Origin: DAISJI01 sp964559835
GTDB taxonomy: Bacteria; Acidobacteriota; Terriglobia; Terriglobales; Acidobacteriaceae
Reading direction: 5' to 3'
Assembly (NCBI GenBank): GCA_964559835.1
Contig: CAZLJE010000005.1
Location: 141,733 to 205,732, forward strand
Length of the DNA stretch: 64,000 bases
Shown: positions 1-9,343 of the stretch, in pieces
How positions within the stretch are numbered: the stretch's first letter is position 1
How the letters are laid out: every line of letters begins with the position of its first letter
Program-made: the position numbers and the translations under genes
Notes under the pieces: generated by a model
What the model saw: only the letters and a program-made list of their open reading frames with translations
The model's database searches: none
What the model was told of the DNA's origin: nothing

Positions 1-2500
1 GCGCGGCAGCGTTGACGGCCGTGACGGCATCGCCGAGTGAGACGCCGGGCTTCAAGTTGAACGACAGCGTTACAGCCGGAAGCTGTCCCAGGTGATTGAT
101 GGCCATGGGGCCTAGCGTGCGCTCGACCTTAGCGACGGCATCGAGCGGCACCAACTGGTTCGTGTTGGAGCGGATGTACAGCATCGACAGGCCGCTGGGA
201 TCGAACTGGAACCCCGGCTCCACGGTCATAACGACACGATAGGCGTTGTTGGGCGCGTAGATGGTCGAAATCTGGCGGTCGCCGTAGGCGGTATAAAGCG
301 CGTCTTCGATCTGGCTCGCGGTGACGCCCATCGCGGACGCCTTGTCGCGGTCGATGTTGATGTTCACCTGCGGATTCTGCATGTAGAGATCGCTAGTGAC
401 GTCCTGCAACTCGGGAAGCTTCTGCAATTCGCTCAAGAATTTCGGCGAGACCGAATAGAGCTCGTTCGTGTCGGGGCTCTGGATGGTGTAGGAGTACAGG
501 CTCTTGGTGAGCTGGCCGCCGATGCGGATGGGCGGCGGGTTCTGGAGGAACACCTGGATGCCTGGGATCTTGGCGAAGATGGGACGCCAGTGCTGCATGA
601 TGACGTCAACGTGCGGGCGCTCCGAGCGCGGGACGAAGCGCGCAACCATGAACCCCTGGTTCATGGTGCCGCGCGGCACCATGACGAGGAAGCTGTTCAC
701 ATATTTGCCGTCGGGCGAATCGAGCAGCGCCTGCGCCGCCTGTAACTGGTGGCGGACCATGTCTTCATACGAAATGCCCTGCGCGGCTTCTGTCGAGCCG
801 TAGATCTGGCCCTGGTCTTCGCTGGCGAGGAAGCCCTTCGGAATGCTGGTGAAGAGCCACCCGGTCGCGACCAGCACGACCACCATGACGGCCATAGTGA
901 CCGGCTTGTAACGCATGACGACCTGCAAGCTGCGGTCGTAGGCATGCAGCAAGCCGTCGAAGAACTTCTCCATCAGGTTGTAGAGGAAACCGTGCTTGCC
1001 GGACCCGTGGCCGCCGCTGCGCAACATTCGGCTGCACATCATCGGCGTGAGGGAGAGCGAAACGAAGCCGGAGACCAGGATGGCGACGCTGATTGTGACG
1101 GCGAATTCGTGCAGCAGGCGTCCGACGATGCCGCTCATGAACAGGAACGGGATGAACACCGCGGTCAGCGACAACGTCATGGAGAGGATGGTGAAGCCGA
1201 TCTCGCGCGAACCGCGGACAGCGGCCTGCATCGGGGCCTCTCCCGCTTCGATGTGGCGGACGATGTTCTCCAGCATCACGATGGCGTCGTCGACGACAAA
1301 GCCGACGGAGAGCGTGAGCGCCATGAGCGAGAGGTTGTCGAGCGAGTAGCCGAGGATGTACATCACCGCGAAGGTCGCGACAATGGAGAACGGCAAGGCC
1401 AGCGACGGGATCAGTGTGGCGGAGAAGTTCCGCAGGAACAGGAAGATCACCATGATGACCAGCGCTAACGCGAGCATCAAGGTGAACTTCACATCGTCGA
1501 CGGATTCACGAATGCCCTTGGACCGGTCATACAAGAAGCCGAGCTGCACGGACGCGGGTATCTGCTGGCGCAGGGTCGGGATCAGGGCGCGGATGTCGTC
1601 GACGACCTGCACCGTATTGGTGCCGGGCTGCTTCTGGATGGCAAGCACCATGCCGCGGTTGAGTTGGCGGTCCTCGCCCGCGAACCAACCGGCTGTCTTA
1701 TCGTTCTCGACGCCGTCGAAGACGTTGGCGACCTGCTCGAGGCGGACCGGCGAACCGTTGCGATAAGCAACGATCATGGGTCGATACTGATCGGCGTTGG
1801 TGAGCTGTCCGGTGGCCTGGACGGTGTAAGCCTGGCGATTGCCCCACAGAGTTCCGGTGGGAAGATTGACGTTGCCGGACTGGATGGCATTGGTGACGTC
1901 GTCAACGCCGATCTGCATGCTGGCCAATTTCTGCGGGTCCAGTTGCACGCGGACGGCGTACTTCTGGGCGCCGTAGACACTGACCTGGGCAACGCCGCTG
2001 ACCATCGAAAGACGCTGGGCTACGGTAGTTTCGGCGTACTCGTCGACGTCGGAAAGACGCAAGGTCGGCGAACTGATCGCCATGTAGAGGACCGGCTGGT
2101 CGGCCGGATTGACCTTCTGGTAGGACGGCGGCGACGGCATGTTCTGCGGCAGGTCGCGGGCGGCCTTGGCGATCATCGACTGCACGTCCTGCGCGGCAGC
2201 ATCGATGTTGCGATCGAGCGAGAACTGGAGAGTAATGGAGGTGCTGCCGAGGGTGTTGGTGGACGTCATCTGGTCCACGCCGGCGATGGTGGAGAACTGC
2301 TTCTCCATCGGCATGGCGACCGCCGAAGCCATGGTGTCGGGACTGGCGCCGGGCAGGCTGGCGCTCACCTGGATGGTGGGGAAATCGACATTGGGCAGAT
2401 CGCTGACGGGCAGCGCGCGATAAGCAACGATGCCAAAGAGCAGGATTGCCAACATGACCAGACAGGTCATGACGGGACGTTTAATAAAAAGCTCAGTCAT
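1..2500 (-). CDS. RND efflux transporter permease, HAE-1/AcrB type (partial)
   Basis: Inner-membrane pump subunit of a tripartite RND exporter, expected to exchange protons for hydrophobic drugs. About 833 codons are visible; the C-terminal end lies beyond the left edge (AcrB relatives have roughly 1,030-1,050 residues). The ATG at 2500 is followed by FIKRP and the first membrane span, the usual start of this family. The paired aspartates of the proton relay are present in VGFVVDDAIVMLENI, and the porter-domain stretch LPNVDFPTIQV is clear. It is the third gene of the tetR-adaptor-pump operon, 36 bp after the adaptor stop. The class is certain; the substrate is unknown. Confidence 0.95.
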   Translation of the reverse strand, partial: MTELFIKRPVMTCLVMLAILLFGIVAYRALPVSDLPNVDFPTIQVSASLPGASPDTMASAVAMPMEKQFSTIAGVDQMTSTNTLGSTSITLQFSLDRNIDAAAQDVQSMIAKAARDLPQNMPSPPSYQKVNPADQPVLYMAISSPTLRLSDVDEYAETTVAQRLSMVSGVAQVSVYGAQKYAVRVQLDPQKLASMQIGVDDVTNAIQSGNVNLPTGTLWGNRQAYTVQATGQLTNADQYRPMIVAYRNGSPVRLEQVANVFDGVENDKTAGWFAGEDRQLNRGMVLAIQKQPGTNTVQVVDDIRALIPTLRQQIPASVQLGFLYDRSKGIRESVDDVKFTLMLALALVIMVIFLFLRNFSATLIPSLALPFSIVATFAVMYILGYSLDNLSLMALTLSVGFVVDDAIVMLENIVRHIEAGEAPMQAAVRGSREIGFTILSMTLSLTAVFIPFLFMSGIVGRLLHEFAVTISVAILVSGFVSLSLTPMMCSRMLRSGGHGSGKHGFLYNLMEKFFDGLLHAYDRSLQVVMRYKPVTMAVMVVVLVATGWLFTSIPKGFLASEDQGQIYGSTEAAQGISYEDMVRHQLQAAQALLDSPDGKYVNSFLVMVPRGTMNQGFMVARFVPRSERPHVDVIMQHWRPIFAKIPGIQVFLQNPPPIRIGGQLTKSLYSYTIQSPDTNELYSVSPKFLSELQKLPELQDVTSDLYMQNPQVNINIDRDKASAMGVTASQIEDALYTAYGDRQISTIYAPNNAYRVVMTVEPGFQFDPSGLSMLYIRSNTNQLVPLDAVAKVERTLGPMAINHLGQLPAVTLSFNLKPGVSLGDAVTAVNAAA

Positions 2501-2536
2501 ATCTAAGATTCACTGCCCGAGTTGACAGCCCGGTGG

Positions 2537-3742
2537 TTACAGGCCATTCCCCTGTTTCGCGGGAGCAGCACCACTGGAAGGGTTCGGTCCCCTCTCCGCT
2601 GCCTGCGAACTGGAAGCCGGCGCGTTGGCGACGGCGACCTTGGCTCCCGGCGTGAGACGCAACTGGCCGTCGGTGACGACCTGGTCTCCAACCTGCACGC
2701 CCGATTCGATAACCGTGTCGCTGCCGACGATGCGACCAATCTTGACCTTCTTCATGTCGGCCTTGTTGTCCTTGATCACGAAAACGAACTGTCCGTCCTG
2801 GCCGGTCTGAACCGCGGCGCTGGGCACGAGGACCGCGTTGCGATCGGTGCCGAGGGTCAGGGATACATCGGCGAACTGGCCCGGCCACAGGCGGCGGTCT
2901 CCGTTGCCGAACGTGCCCTTCAGCTTGATCATCCCGGTCTGAGCATCGACCGAATTGTCGATGAACGTGAGCACGCCGGTGGTCTCCGCCTCACCCTGGA
3001 CTTTTGCGTTCACCGCGAGCTTCCGGTCATGTTCGGAGCGCTTGATGTCCGGCAGGAATTGCTGCGGGACGGAGAACGTCACGTAGATCGGCTGTACCTG
3101 GTTGATGGTCACGAGCGGAACATCGTTCGCTTTTACGACGTTGCCGAGCTTGACCATGAGGTTCCCGGTTCGCCCGTCGATCGGCGACTTGATGGTGCAG
3201 TAAGTGAGATTCACTTTCGCGTTCTGCACCGTGGCTTCATCGGCGGTGACGGTCTGTTGAAGCGCCTCGGCCTGGGTGACCATCTGGTCGTGCTGTTCGC
3301 GCGAGGCAACGCCTTCCTTGAACAGCGCGGCCCAGCGCGCCGCTTCCGCCTTGGCGTTCGCGGCATTGGCGCGGTCTTTTGCGAGGTTGCCTTGCGCCTG
3401 GGCCAGCGCGGCTTCGTACGGACGCGGGTCGATGATGAAGAGCACGTCGCCCTTCTTCACGTCCTGGCCTTCACTGAAACCGACTTTAGTGATCTCGCCG
3501 GCGATCATCGACTTCACCGAAACGGTGTTGTACGCCTCCACATTGCCGATGGCTTTCACCTGCACGGGAACATCTTTGCGGAAGGCGGCGGCGGTTGTGA
3601 CCGGGACTGCGGCGTCGCGGAGAGACGCACCCTTGGTGTTGTCTTTGGTGCTGCCGCAGGCGGCAAGAGTGATGAGCGCCAAAAGCGCCAGAGTCAGGCG
3701 CCACGTGCGGCGCAATGTCGAGATCGTAAGAAGAACTTTCAT
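2537..3742 (-). CDS. RND efflux periplasmic adaptor (membrane fusion protein) lipoprotein
   Basis: Periplasmic adaptor linking the RND pump to an outer-membrane channel. It has 401 residues. The N-terminus is a lipoprotein signal with lipobox LAAC near residue 29. Next come the barrel-sandwich (lipoyl-like) half VKAIGNVEAYNTVSVKS, an alpha-helical hairpin rich in Ala/Glu/Lys (about 105-165), the second lipoyl half (YCTIKSPIDGRTG) and beta-barrel and membrane-proximal domains up to about residue 370. The tail is low complexity. The gene starts 13 bp after the tetR stop and ends 36 bp before the pump, so one transcript is likely. No outer-membrane TolC-like gene is in view. Confidence 0.93.
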   Translation of the reverse strand: MKVLLTISTLRRTWRLTLALLALITLAACGSTKDNTKGASLRDAAVPVTTAAAFRKDVPVQVKAIGNVEAYNTVSVKSMIAGEITKVGFSEGQDVKKGDVLFIIDPRPYEAALAQAQGNLAKDRANAANAKAEAARWAALFKEGVASREQHDQMVTQAEALQQTVTADEATVQNAKVNLTYCTIKSPIDGRTGNLMVKLGNVVKANDVPLVTINQVQPIYVTFSVPQQFLPDIKRSEHDRKLAVNAKVQGEAETTGVLTFIDNSVDAQTGMIKLKGTFGNGDRRLWPGQFADVSLTLGTDRNAVLVPSAAVQTGQDGQFVFVIKDNKADMKKVKIGRIVGSDTVIESGVQVGDQVVTDGQLRLTPGAKVAVANAPASSSQAAERGPNPSSGAAPAKQGNGL

Positions 3743-3755
3743 GATCGTTCAGTCG

Positions 3756-4418
3756 CTATGAATGGATTTTTTGGCCGTCTTCGGCCCGTCCGGCGAATTG
3801 TTCCTGCTGCGTTGCAGGCTCCACGCCACGGAGCCAGAGGTCGACCAGGGCCCGGCTTACTTCGCGATTATCAAACTGCTGGTACTTCTTCCCGCCGTAT
3901 AACTCCTGGACGTGGAAATGGTAAAAAAGCATGCCGATGAAGCTGCGCGCGGCCAACATTGGGTCCACGTCGCGCAGACGGCCGCTCTCGATGTTATGAC
4001 GGATGTAGTCGGCGAGCTGCTCAAAATAGCCGGAAACATGCGTACGGTAAAAGCGGTCCGACAACTCATGCTTTTCCAGGGCCGTGAACAGCAGCAACCG
4101 CGTGAGAGTCGTGTCGCGGTTCAGCGCGTCTTCCGCGATGCCCGCCAGAACCGTCGTCATATCGGCATCGCTGGCGAGGCGCTCTTCGAGTTTCGCGCGT
4201 CCGGGCTTCAACGCGATCTGGCTCTCGATCACCGCCCAGTAAAGATCTTCTTTCGTCGGAAAATGACGGAAGATGATGGCCTCGTTCACCGTCGCGCGTT
4301 GCGCGATCTGGCGTGTGGTCGTGCCATTGAAACCCTGCCGGGCAAACAGATCGGTCGCGACGTCGAGGATCTGCTGCCGACGCCCTTCGGCAGGCACACG
4401 TGTTTGGGTGGAGACCAT
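3756..4418 (-). CDS. TetR/AcrR-family transcriptional repressor
   Basis: DNA-binding repressor probably controlling the pump operon it heads. The reading frame is open upstream to 4466, but the ATG at 4418 (MVSTQTRVPAEGRRQQIL) gives the normal TetR N-terminus and 220 residues. The HTH is TTRQIAQRATVNEAIIFRHFPTKEDLY at about residues 33-60, and the variable ligand-binding helical domain follows. A perfect 16-bp palindrome lies 2 bp upstream of this ATG, consistent with autorepression. Co-transcription with the adaptor (13-bp gap) suggests ligand-responsive control of efflux; the inducer cannot be deduced. Confidence 0.92.
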   Translation of the reverse strand: MVSTQTRVPAEGRRQQILDVATDLFARQGFNGTTTRQIAQRATVNEAIIFRHFPTKEDLYWAVIESQIALKPGRAKLEERLASDADMTTVLAGIAEDALNRDTTLTRLLLFTALEKHELSDRFYRTHVSGYFEQLADYIRHNIESGRLRDVDPMLAARSFIGMLFYHFHVQELYGGKKYQQFDNREVSRALVDLWLRGVEPATQQEQFAGRAEDGQKIHS

Positions 4419-4420
4419 GA

Positions 4421-4436
4421 GTAAGTGACCACTTAC
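4421..4436. promoter_or_regulatory. Palindromic TetR operator
   Basis: GTAAGTG-AC-CACTTAC is a perfect inverted repeat with 7-bp arms. It ends 2 bp from the tetR start codon on the minus strand, so bound repressor would cover the translation and probably the transcription start. No separate Shine-Dalgarno is visible between palindrome and ATG. The role as TetR operator is inferred from position and symmetry. Confidence 0.7.
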
Positions 4437-4513
4437 GTTTGTAGACCTTTGCTGGCAGGATGTCAACCGCCCCGCGGCAACTAACGCATTTGGTTTCAGG
4501 CGTTTACAAAATT

Positions 4514-5194
4514 TTACTTGATTACAAAATGGTAATAGCCGATGCCGACGCGCATATGTCGCAGAACCGAATCGGGAAGCGCAATGGCGAGGGTCAATCC
4601 CAATATGGCATGTGCAATCCCGAGTGGATAGATGTTCCGGTAGCGGCGGAAGAGCGCGACGAAAAATGCGGACGCAAGAAAAGTACCCGCGAGCAACACG
4701 GGATTCGGAATGTGCGCCACGGTGAACAACATCACCGCGAGGATGGCAGCGTCACGGCTTCGCGGTAGAAGTTCCTCCAGCGCCAGAAAGAAGAACGCAT
4801 TCAGAATGAACTCCTGGACCATCGCCCAGAGCGTGTATCCGAGTGCATGCGCGACCGGGTGGGAGCCGTAAAGCGGACGAAGTGTCCCGAACATCCACGA
4901 TGAAAGCAGGATCAGCCCGGCCGCGATGATCGCGATCGGAATCGCGATCAGCGCTCCGCGAATCCCGCAGGTACCCAGCCCGAGGTCGCGCAGGCTTCGC
5001 CGTTGCGCGATGGTAGTGACGATGACCCACGTGATGAAGACGAGTGAGGCGATCTCCTGTACGCCGCGGTCGGCGCTCCACAGCGCCCACTCGAGCAGCC
5101 CATACGCGACGACGATGCGCATCCATGGCCATAGCCGTGCCGGAAGCACGGGGGCCGAAATTTCGAACCGTTGCTCTCCGCCTACTTTCTCCAT
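4514..5194 (-). CDS. CPBP-family (Abi/CAAX-like) intramembrane protein
   Basis: A 226-residue polytopic membrane protein with about six hydrophobic segments. The C-terminal half resembles CPBP intramembrane metallopeptidases: motif 1 region AMVQEFILNAFFFLALEELL, motif 2 FTVAHIPNP and motif 3 GIAHAILG. The first motif is QE...N rather than the usual EE...R, so proteolytic activity is uncertain, although the two His motifs are kept. The ATG at 5194 lies 53 bp from the divergent TPR gene. Substrate and role are unknown; some relatives act in prenyl-protein processing or bacteriocin immunity. Confidence 0.7.
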   Translation of the reverse strand: MEKVGGEQRFEISAPVLPARLWPWMRIVVAYGLLEWALWSADRGVQEIASLVFITWVIVTTIAQRRSLRDLGLGTCGIRGALIAIPIAIIAAGLILLSSWMFGTLRPLYGSHPVAHALGYTLWAMVQEFILNAFFFLALEELLPRSRDAAILAVMLFTVAHIPNPVLLAGTFLASAFFVALFRRYRNIYPLGIAHAILGLTLAIALPDSVLRHMRVGIGYYHFVIK

Positions 5195-5233
5195 CAGAAG
5201 TGTGGATGCGCAATCTGCCGCCAGGGAAGCGTC

Positions 5234-5239
5234 TATAAT
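5234..5239 (+). promoter_or_regulatory. -10 element (TATAAT) for the TPR gene
   Basis: A perfect TATAAT sits 8 nt before the TTG start at 5248. Transcription would begin about 5246, giving an essentially leaderless mRNA. No convincing -35 was found at 17 bp. Confidence 0.45.
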
Positions 5240-5247
5240 GAGGTGTT

Positions 5248-6831
5248 TTGAAGCGCATTCCTGCTATTTTCGCCGTCATTTTGCTCACCGTCCTCGCCTG
5301 CAGGGCGCAGACGCGCACCGCCGCAGCGGGCACCGCGCAGACCATCGTCGTGCTGCCCTTCGAGAACGAATCGAAAGCGCCAGGGCTGGAGTGGATCAGC
5401 GAATCCTTCCCTGAGGTCCTAGGCCAGCGTCTGGCGGGCGCGGCGCTGTATGTGGTCTCGCGCGCCGACCGCGACTATGCTTTCGATCGCGCCGGCATCC
5501 CGACCAACGTTCACCTTTCACGCGCAACGCTCTACCGCATCGCTGAGCAGATGGACGCCGACTTTGCCGTTCTCGGCAGCTACAACTACGACGGCCAGAC
5601 CTTCAGCGCAACCGCTCAAGTCCTGAACATGAAGCAACTGCGGCTGTCGCCGGAGATGAAGGAATCCGGCGCCCTGGTGAAGATCCTGGACACGCAAAAC
5701 GCGCTCGCCTGGGACGTGCTCCGCCAGGTCAGGCCGGAGGCGGCGGGAGCGCGGGAGACATTCATCGCCGGCGCACCAGCGATCCGTCTCGACGCGTTTG
5801 AGAATTACATCCGTGGCGTGGTGGCGACGGACCGTCCGCAGAAGATCAAGTACTTCCGCGAGGCCATCCGGCTGAATCCCGATTACGTCATGGCCATGCT
5901 CGCGCTGGGTCGCACGTACTTTGACGGCCGCGATTACGAGCAGGCCGAGACCTGGCTGGCGAAAGTCCCACAGGGCAATCCGGCGTCGCACGAGGCGAGC
6001 TTCTATCTTGGCCTAGCGGCGTACTACCAGGGCGACTACGACCGCGCCGACTCCGCCTTCACTTTCCTGTCTACACGCTTGCCGCTCACCGAGGTGTACA
6101 ACAACCTCGGCGTCGTCGCGGGCCGCCGGGGAAAGCGCAGCGAACTCGATTACTTCCACAAGGCCGTGGATGCCGACCCAAGCGATCCCGACTACCGCTT
6201 TAACCTGGCGGTGGCGCTCTATCGCGCGGGCGACAGCGCGGCCGCGGCGCGCCAGCTGCGCGAGTCGCTGAACCTGAAACCGGGCGATGCCGAAGCAAAA
6301 GCTCTGCTTGACGCCATCGCCTCGAACGGCAGCGCGCGCTTGCAGGGACAGGCATCCTCAAACGTGCACGTCCCGCTGGAGCGCATCAAGCGCAATTACG
6401 ACGAGACGTCGTTGCAACAACTGGCGCTGGAGATCGAAAACGCGGCGGAGGCGCGGCTCGCCAACACCGATCCGCGTAGCCATGCGAGCTTTCACGTCGA
6501 TCGCGGACGCGACCTTCTCGCCCAGGGCTTCAACACCGAGGCGGGAAGGAATTTCCGCGAGGCGATCCAGTTGGATCCGACCAATGCCGCCGCTCATGCC
6601 GGGCTCGCGCGCGTGCTGGAAAGCGATAACGACACGGCCGGAGCGCGGTCCGAGGCGGAGGCAGCGGTGCGGTTGCAGCCCTCGGCCGACGCGTATCTGG
6701 TACTGGCGCGGCTGGAGATGAAGTCGAACCAGGCGGGCGAGGCCGAGCACCACCTGGACCTGGCACTCACGCTGGAGCCGAAGAACTCTGCCGCACTGGC
6801 GTTGAAGCGTACGATCGCGGAGAAGAAGTGA
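5248..6831 (+). CDS. Secreted TPR-repeat protein with TolB/FlgO-like N-terminal domain
   Basis: A 527-residue exported protein. It has a signal peptide (about 1-20, ending ACRAQ), then a domain with the TolB/FlgO-like pattern TIVVLPFENES...LGQRLAGA...DRDYAFDRAG...ADFAVLGSYNYDG (about 30-130). At least six to eight tetratricopeptide repeats follow (about 190-370 and 420-525; e.g. AIRLNPDYVMAMLALGRTY, AIQLDPTNAAAHAGLARVL). TPR arrays bind proteins, so a scaffolding role in the envelope is likely. The start is TTG at 5248 because the signal peptide begins there. A short GA-rich stutter sequence begins just before the stop. Confidence 0.78.
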   Translation: MKRIPAIFAVILLTVLACRAQTRTAAAGTAQTIVVLPFENESKAPGLEWISESFPEVLGQRLAGAALYVVSRADRDYAFDRAGIPTNVHLSRATLYRIAEQMDADFAVLGSYNYDGQTFSATAQVLNMKQLRLSPEMKESGALVKILDTQNALAWDVLRQVRPEAAGARETFIAGAPAIRLDAFENYIRGVVATDRPQKIKYFREAIRLNPDYVMAMLALGRTYFDGRDYEQAETWLAKVPQGNPASHEASFYLGLAAYYQGDYDRADSAFTFLSTRLPLTEVYNNLGVVAGRRGKRSELDYFHKAVDADPSDPDYRFNLAVALYRAGDSAAAARQLRESLNLKPGDAEAKALLDAIASNGSARLQGQASSNVHVPLERIKRNYDETSLQQLALEIENAAEARLANTDPRSHASFHVDRGRDLLAQGFNTEAGRNFREAIQLDPTNAAAHAGLARVLESDNDTAGARSEAEAAVRLQPSADAYLVLARLEMKSNQAGEAEHHLDLALTLEPKNSAALALKRTIAEKK

Positions 6832-6868
6832 AGAAAATGAAGAATGCAGAAGTAAGAATGAAGAATGG
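6822..6868. repeat. GAAGAATG stutter repeat, left arm
   Basis: Repeated words of the type aagaatg/gaagaa run across the end of the TPR gene into the intergenic space. The complementary words recur at 6972-7027 inside the start of the nfeD-like gene, so the two stretches can pair as an interrupted hairpin of about 25-30 bp. Confidence 0.6.
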
Positions 6869-6967
6869 TGTCGGTCTCCGAGTACGTATTGGTCTTTTTC
6901 CTGCCTGCGACCGTATGGAGTGTGATGATGCCGGGTAAGGCTTTGTTCGCCTTGTTGGCGGTGTGAA

Positions 6968-8290
6968 ATGAATACTCGATTCTTCAAAGTTCTCCTATTC
7001 TTCGTTCTTACTTCTTCATTCTTCATTGCGCGTTCCCGCGCGGACGTGGTCAAGCTCAACATCCACGACACGATCCATCCCATCACGACCGAGTACATCC
7101 AGCGCGGCATCGAGTACGCGACTCGGGTCCACGCCGACGCCCTGCTCATCGAATTGCAGACTCCCGGCGGGCTCGCCGACGCAACGCGCGACATCATCGA
7201 GGAGATCATCGCATCACCGGTCCCAGTGATCATCTACGTCGCTCCCAGCGGTGCGCGGGCTGCCTCCGCGGGCTTCTTCATCCTGGAATCAGCTGATATC
7301 GCGGCCATGGCGCCGGGCACGAATACTGGCGCTGCACACCCGGTGATGATCGGCGGTCCGCAGCCCGACAAGATCATGGCGGAGAAGATCGAGAACGATT
7401 CCGCGGCGCTGATGCGCTCCGTGGTTGCGAAGCGCGGCAGGAATGTAGACGTTGCCGAGAGCGCGGTGCGCCAATCGAAGTCGTTCACCGACGAGGAAGC
7501 GATGAAAGATCACCTCATCGAGATCGTCGCCGCTAACGACTACGACCTCCTCCGCCAGCTCGACGGACGCACGATCACCCGCTTCCACGGCGGCACGGTC
7601 ACGCTGCATACCGCGAACAAGATCATCTTCGATTTCGACGAGACACTGAAGCAGCGGATCCTTTCGCACCTGATGGACCCGAACATCTCGTTCATCCTGC
7701 TCGCGATCGGAGCGCTGGGACTCTATGTCGAATTCAACCATCCGGGCGCGGTGCTTCCAGGAGTGGTCGGGTTCTTCTTCATCGTGCTAGCGATCTTCGC
7801 GCTCAACATCCTGCCGGTGCGTTATACGAGCCTGGCATTGATCCTGCTGGCGTTCGTGTTCTTCGCGCTCGAGGCGAAGTTCGCGACGCATGGCGTCCTC
7901 AGCATCGCCGGCATTGTCTCGCTCACACTCGGCGGCCTCTTGCTGGTCGATGGCCCCATACCCGAGATGCGCGTTCACCTCTGGACCGCTCTCGCCGTCA
8001 GCATTCCGCTGGGGCTGATCACCACATTCCTGATGAGCATTGCGCTCAAGGCGCGCAGGAACAAGGTCACCACCGGACCGCAGGGCCTGATCGGTGAGAT
8101 CGCGGTAGCGCGCACGCCGCTCGATCCTGAGGGCAAGGTGTTCATACATGGCGAGCTGTGGAATGCCGTGTCGCCGGTGCCGGTCGAGGTCGGCGAGCAG
8201 GTAAAAGTCCGCGGCGTGGCAGACCTGAAATTGCAGGTTGAGCCGGTGTCCGCCGCATCGCCGATCCCGACGCCTTCGCATGCGCGGTAG
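6968..8290 (+). CDS. NfeD-family membrane-bound serine protease (ClpP-class)
   Basis: Membrane protein of 440 residues with an N-terminal ClpP-like serine protease domain and a C-terminal NfeD OB-fold. Signal peptide about 1-25. The catalytic Ser is probably Ser100 in RAASAG, with Lys140 (MAEKIEND) as base, matching the Ser/Lys dyad spacing of archaeal NfeD homologues. Four to five membrane spans lie at about 235-360, and the OB-fold (LIGEIAVARTPLDPEGKVFIHGELW) at about 375-430. It is followed 262 bp later by a slipin gene; the nfeD-stomatin pair is a conserved unit in which the protease is thought to cleave the stomatin C-terminus. The signal peptide is encoded by one arm of a stutter repeat (6972-7027). 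Confidence 0.9.
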   Translation: MNTRFFKVLLFFVLTSSFFIARSRADVVKLNIHDTIHPITTEYIQRGIEYATRVHADALLIELQTPGGLADATRDIIEEIIASPVPVIIYVAPSGARAASAGFFILESADIAAMAPGTNTGAAHPVMIGGPQPDKIMAEKIENDSAALMRSVVAKRGRNVDVAESAVRQSKSFTDEEAMKDHLIEIVAANDYDLLRQLDGRTITRFHGGTVTLHTANKIIFDFDETLKQRILSHLMDPNISFILLAIGALGLYVEFNHPGAVLPGVVGFFFIVLAIFALNILPVRYTSLALILLAFVFFALEAKFATHGVLSIAGIVSLTLGGLLLVDGPIPEMRVHLWTALAVSIPLGLITTFLMSIALKARRNKVTTGPQGLIGEIAVARTPLDPEGKVFIHGELWNAVSPVPVEVGEQVKVRGVADLKLQVEPVSAASPIPTPSHAR

Positions 8291-8298
8291 TGCGTATT

Positions 8299-8365
8299 CA
8301 CGACAGAGACACAGAGACACAGAGACCGAATACGTCGCTTCTCTGTGCTTCTGTGTCTCTGTGGC
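8299..8365. repeat. Inverted stutter repeat (CAGAGACA / TCTCTGTG words)
   Basis: Arm 8299-8326 (repeats of acagagac) faces arm 8338-8365 (repeats of tctctgtg) across about 11 bp. The arms are complementary over roughly 25 bp with few mismatches. It lies just after the NfeD stop and may work as a transcriptional punctuation hairpin; there is no strong T-tract. Confidence 0.75.
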
Positions 8366-8551
8366 GATTTCAGCGTTGTGGGCCGCCCGGTGACTCATGG
8401 GTGTAGTGGAGACTTTTGAGCTAGTGCATTCGTAGTTTCCGGTGGGACGAATCACCGCTGGGAACGGACGGAATGTTGATACAATCCCGGCAATTGTCCC
8501 GCAGTTGTGAGCGAAGACCGGAACACCAGGCCTTCGGGAGGTTTGCGCGCC

Positions 8552-9316
8552 ATGGAACCGATCTTATTTATTCCGATCGCCATCGTCCTGATCTACATCC
8601 TGAATTCCATCAAGATCCTCGCCGAATACGAGCGTGGCGTGATCTTCCGGTTGGGCCGCGTGCTGCCGGAACCGAAAGGTCCGGGGCTAATCCTCGTATT
8701 CGCGCCTGTCGACCGCATCGTCCGCGTCTCGTTGCAGCAGGAGGCGCTCGAGGTCCCGCCGCAGGACATCATCACACGCGACAACGTCACCCTGAAGGTG
8801 AACGCGGTCATCTTCCTGCGCGTCGTCGATCCGGCGAAGGCGGTCGTCGAGGTGAAGAATTACCTCTACCAGACCTCGCAGTTCGCGCAGACGACGCTGC
8901 GGTCGGTCCTCGGTGAAGTCGAGCTCGACGAACTGCTCTCGCATCGCGACAAACTCAACCTCCGCATCCAGACGATCCTCGACCAGCACACCGCGCCCTG
9001 GGGCGTGAAGGTGGCCAACGTCGAAGTGAAGCAGGTGGACCTGCCCGAGTCGATGCTGCGCGCGATGGCGAAGCAGGCCGAGGCGGAGCGCGAGAAGCGG
9101 TCGAAGATCATCCACGCCGAGGGCGAATTCTCGGCGGCGCAGCGGCTGGTCGATGCCGCGCACCTGCTCGCGACCGAGCCGGTAACCATCCAGTTGCGGT
9201 ATTTGCAGACGCTCACCGAGATCGGGGTCGAGAAGAACACGACCATCGTCTTCCCGCTGCCCATGGACTTCCTGCAGGGCATGCAGAAGTTCTTCGAGCA
9301 GCGCACCAAGGTTTAG
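8552..9316 (+). CDS. Slipin / stomatin-like SPFH-domain protein
   Basis: A 254-residue membrane scaffold of the SPFH (band 7) family and partner of the NfeD protease. The ATG at 8552 is preferred over an open upstream GTG because a GGGAGG site sits 10 nt before it and the product begins with the hairpin membrane anchor [16 protein letters not shown]. The band-7 core ([31 protein letters not shown]... to about residue 200) is complete, including [15 protein letters not shown], and a short C-terminal oligomerisation tail follows. Stomatins organise membrane microdomains and modulate channels and proteases. Confidence 0.93.
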   Translation: MEPILFIPIAIVLIYILNSIKILAEYERGVIFRLGRVLPEPKGPGLILVFAPVDRIVRVSLQQEALEVPPQDIITRDNVTLKVNAVIFLRVVDPAKAVVEVKNYLYQTSQFAQTTLRSVLGEVELDELLSHRDKLNLRIQTILDQHTAPWGVKVANVEVKQVDLPESMLRAMAKQAEAEREKRSKIIHAEGEFSAAQRLVDAAHLLATEPVTIQLRYLQTLTEIGVEKNTTIVFPLPMDFLQGMQKFFEQRTKV

Positions 9317-9343
9317 AACACTCGCGCCACGAGGTCATAAGGA

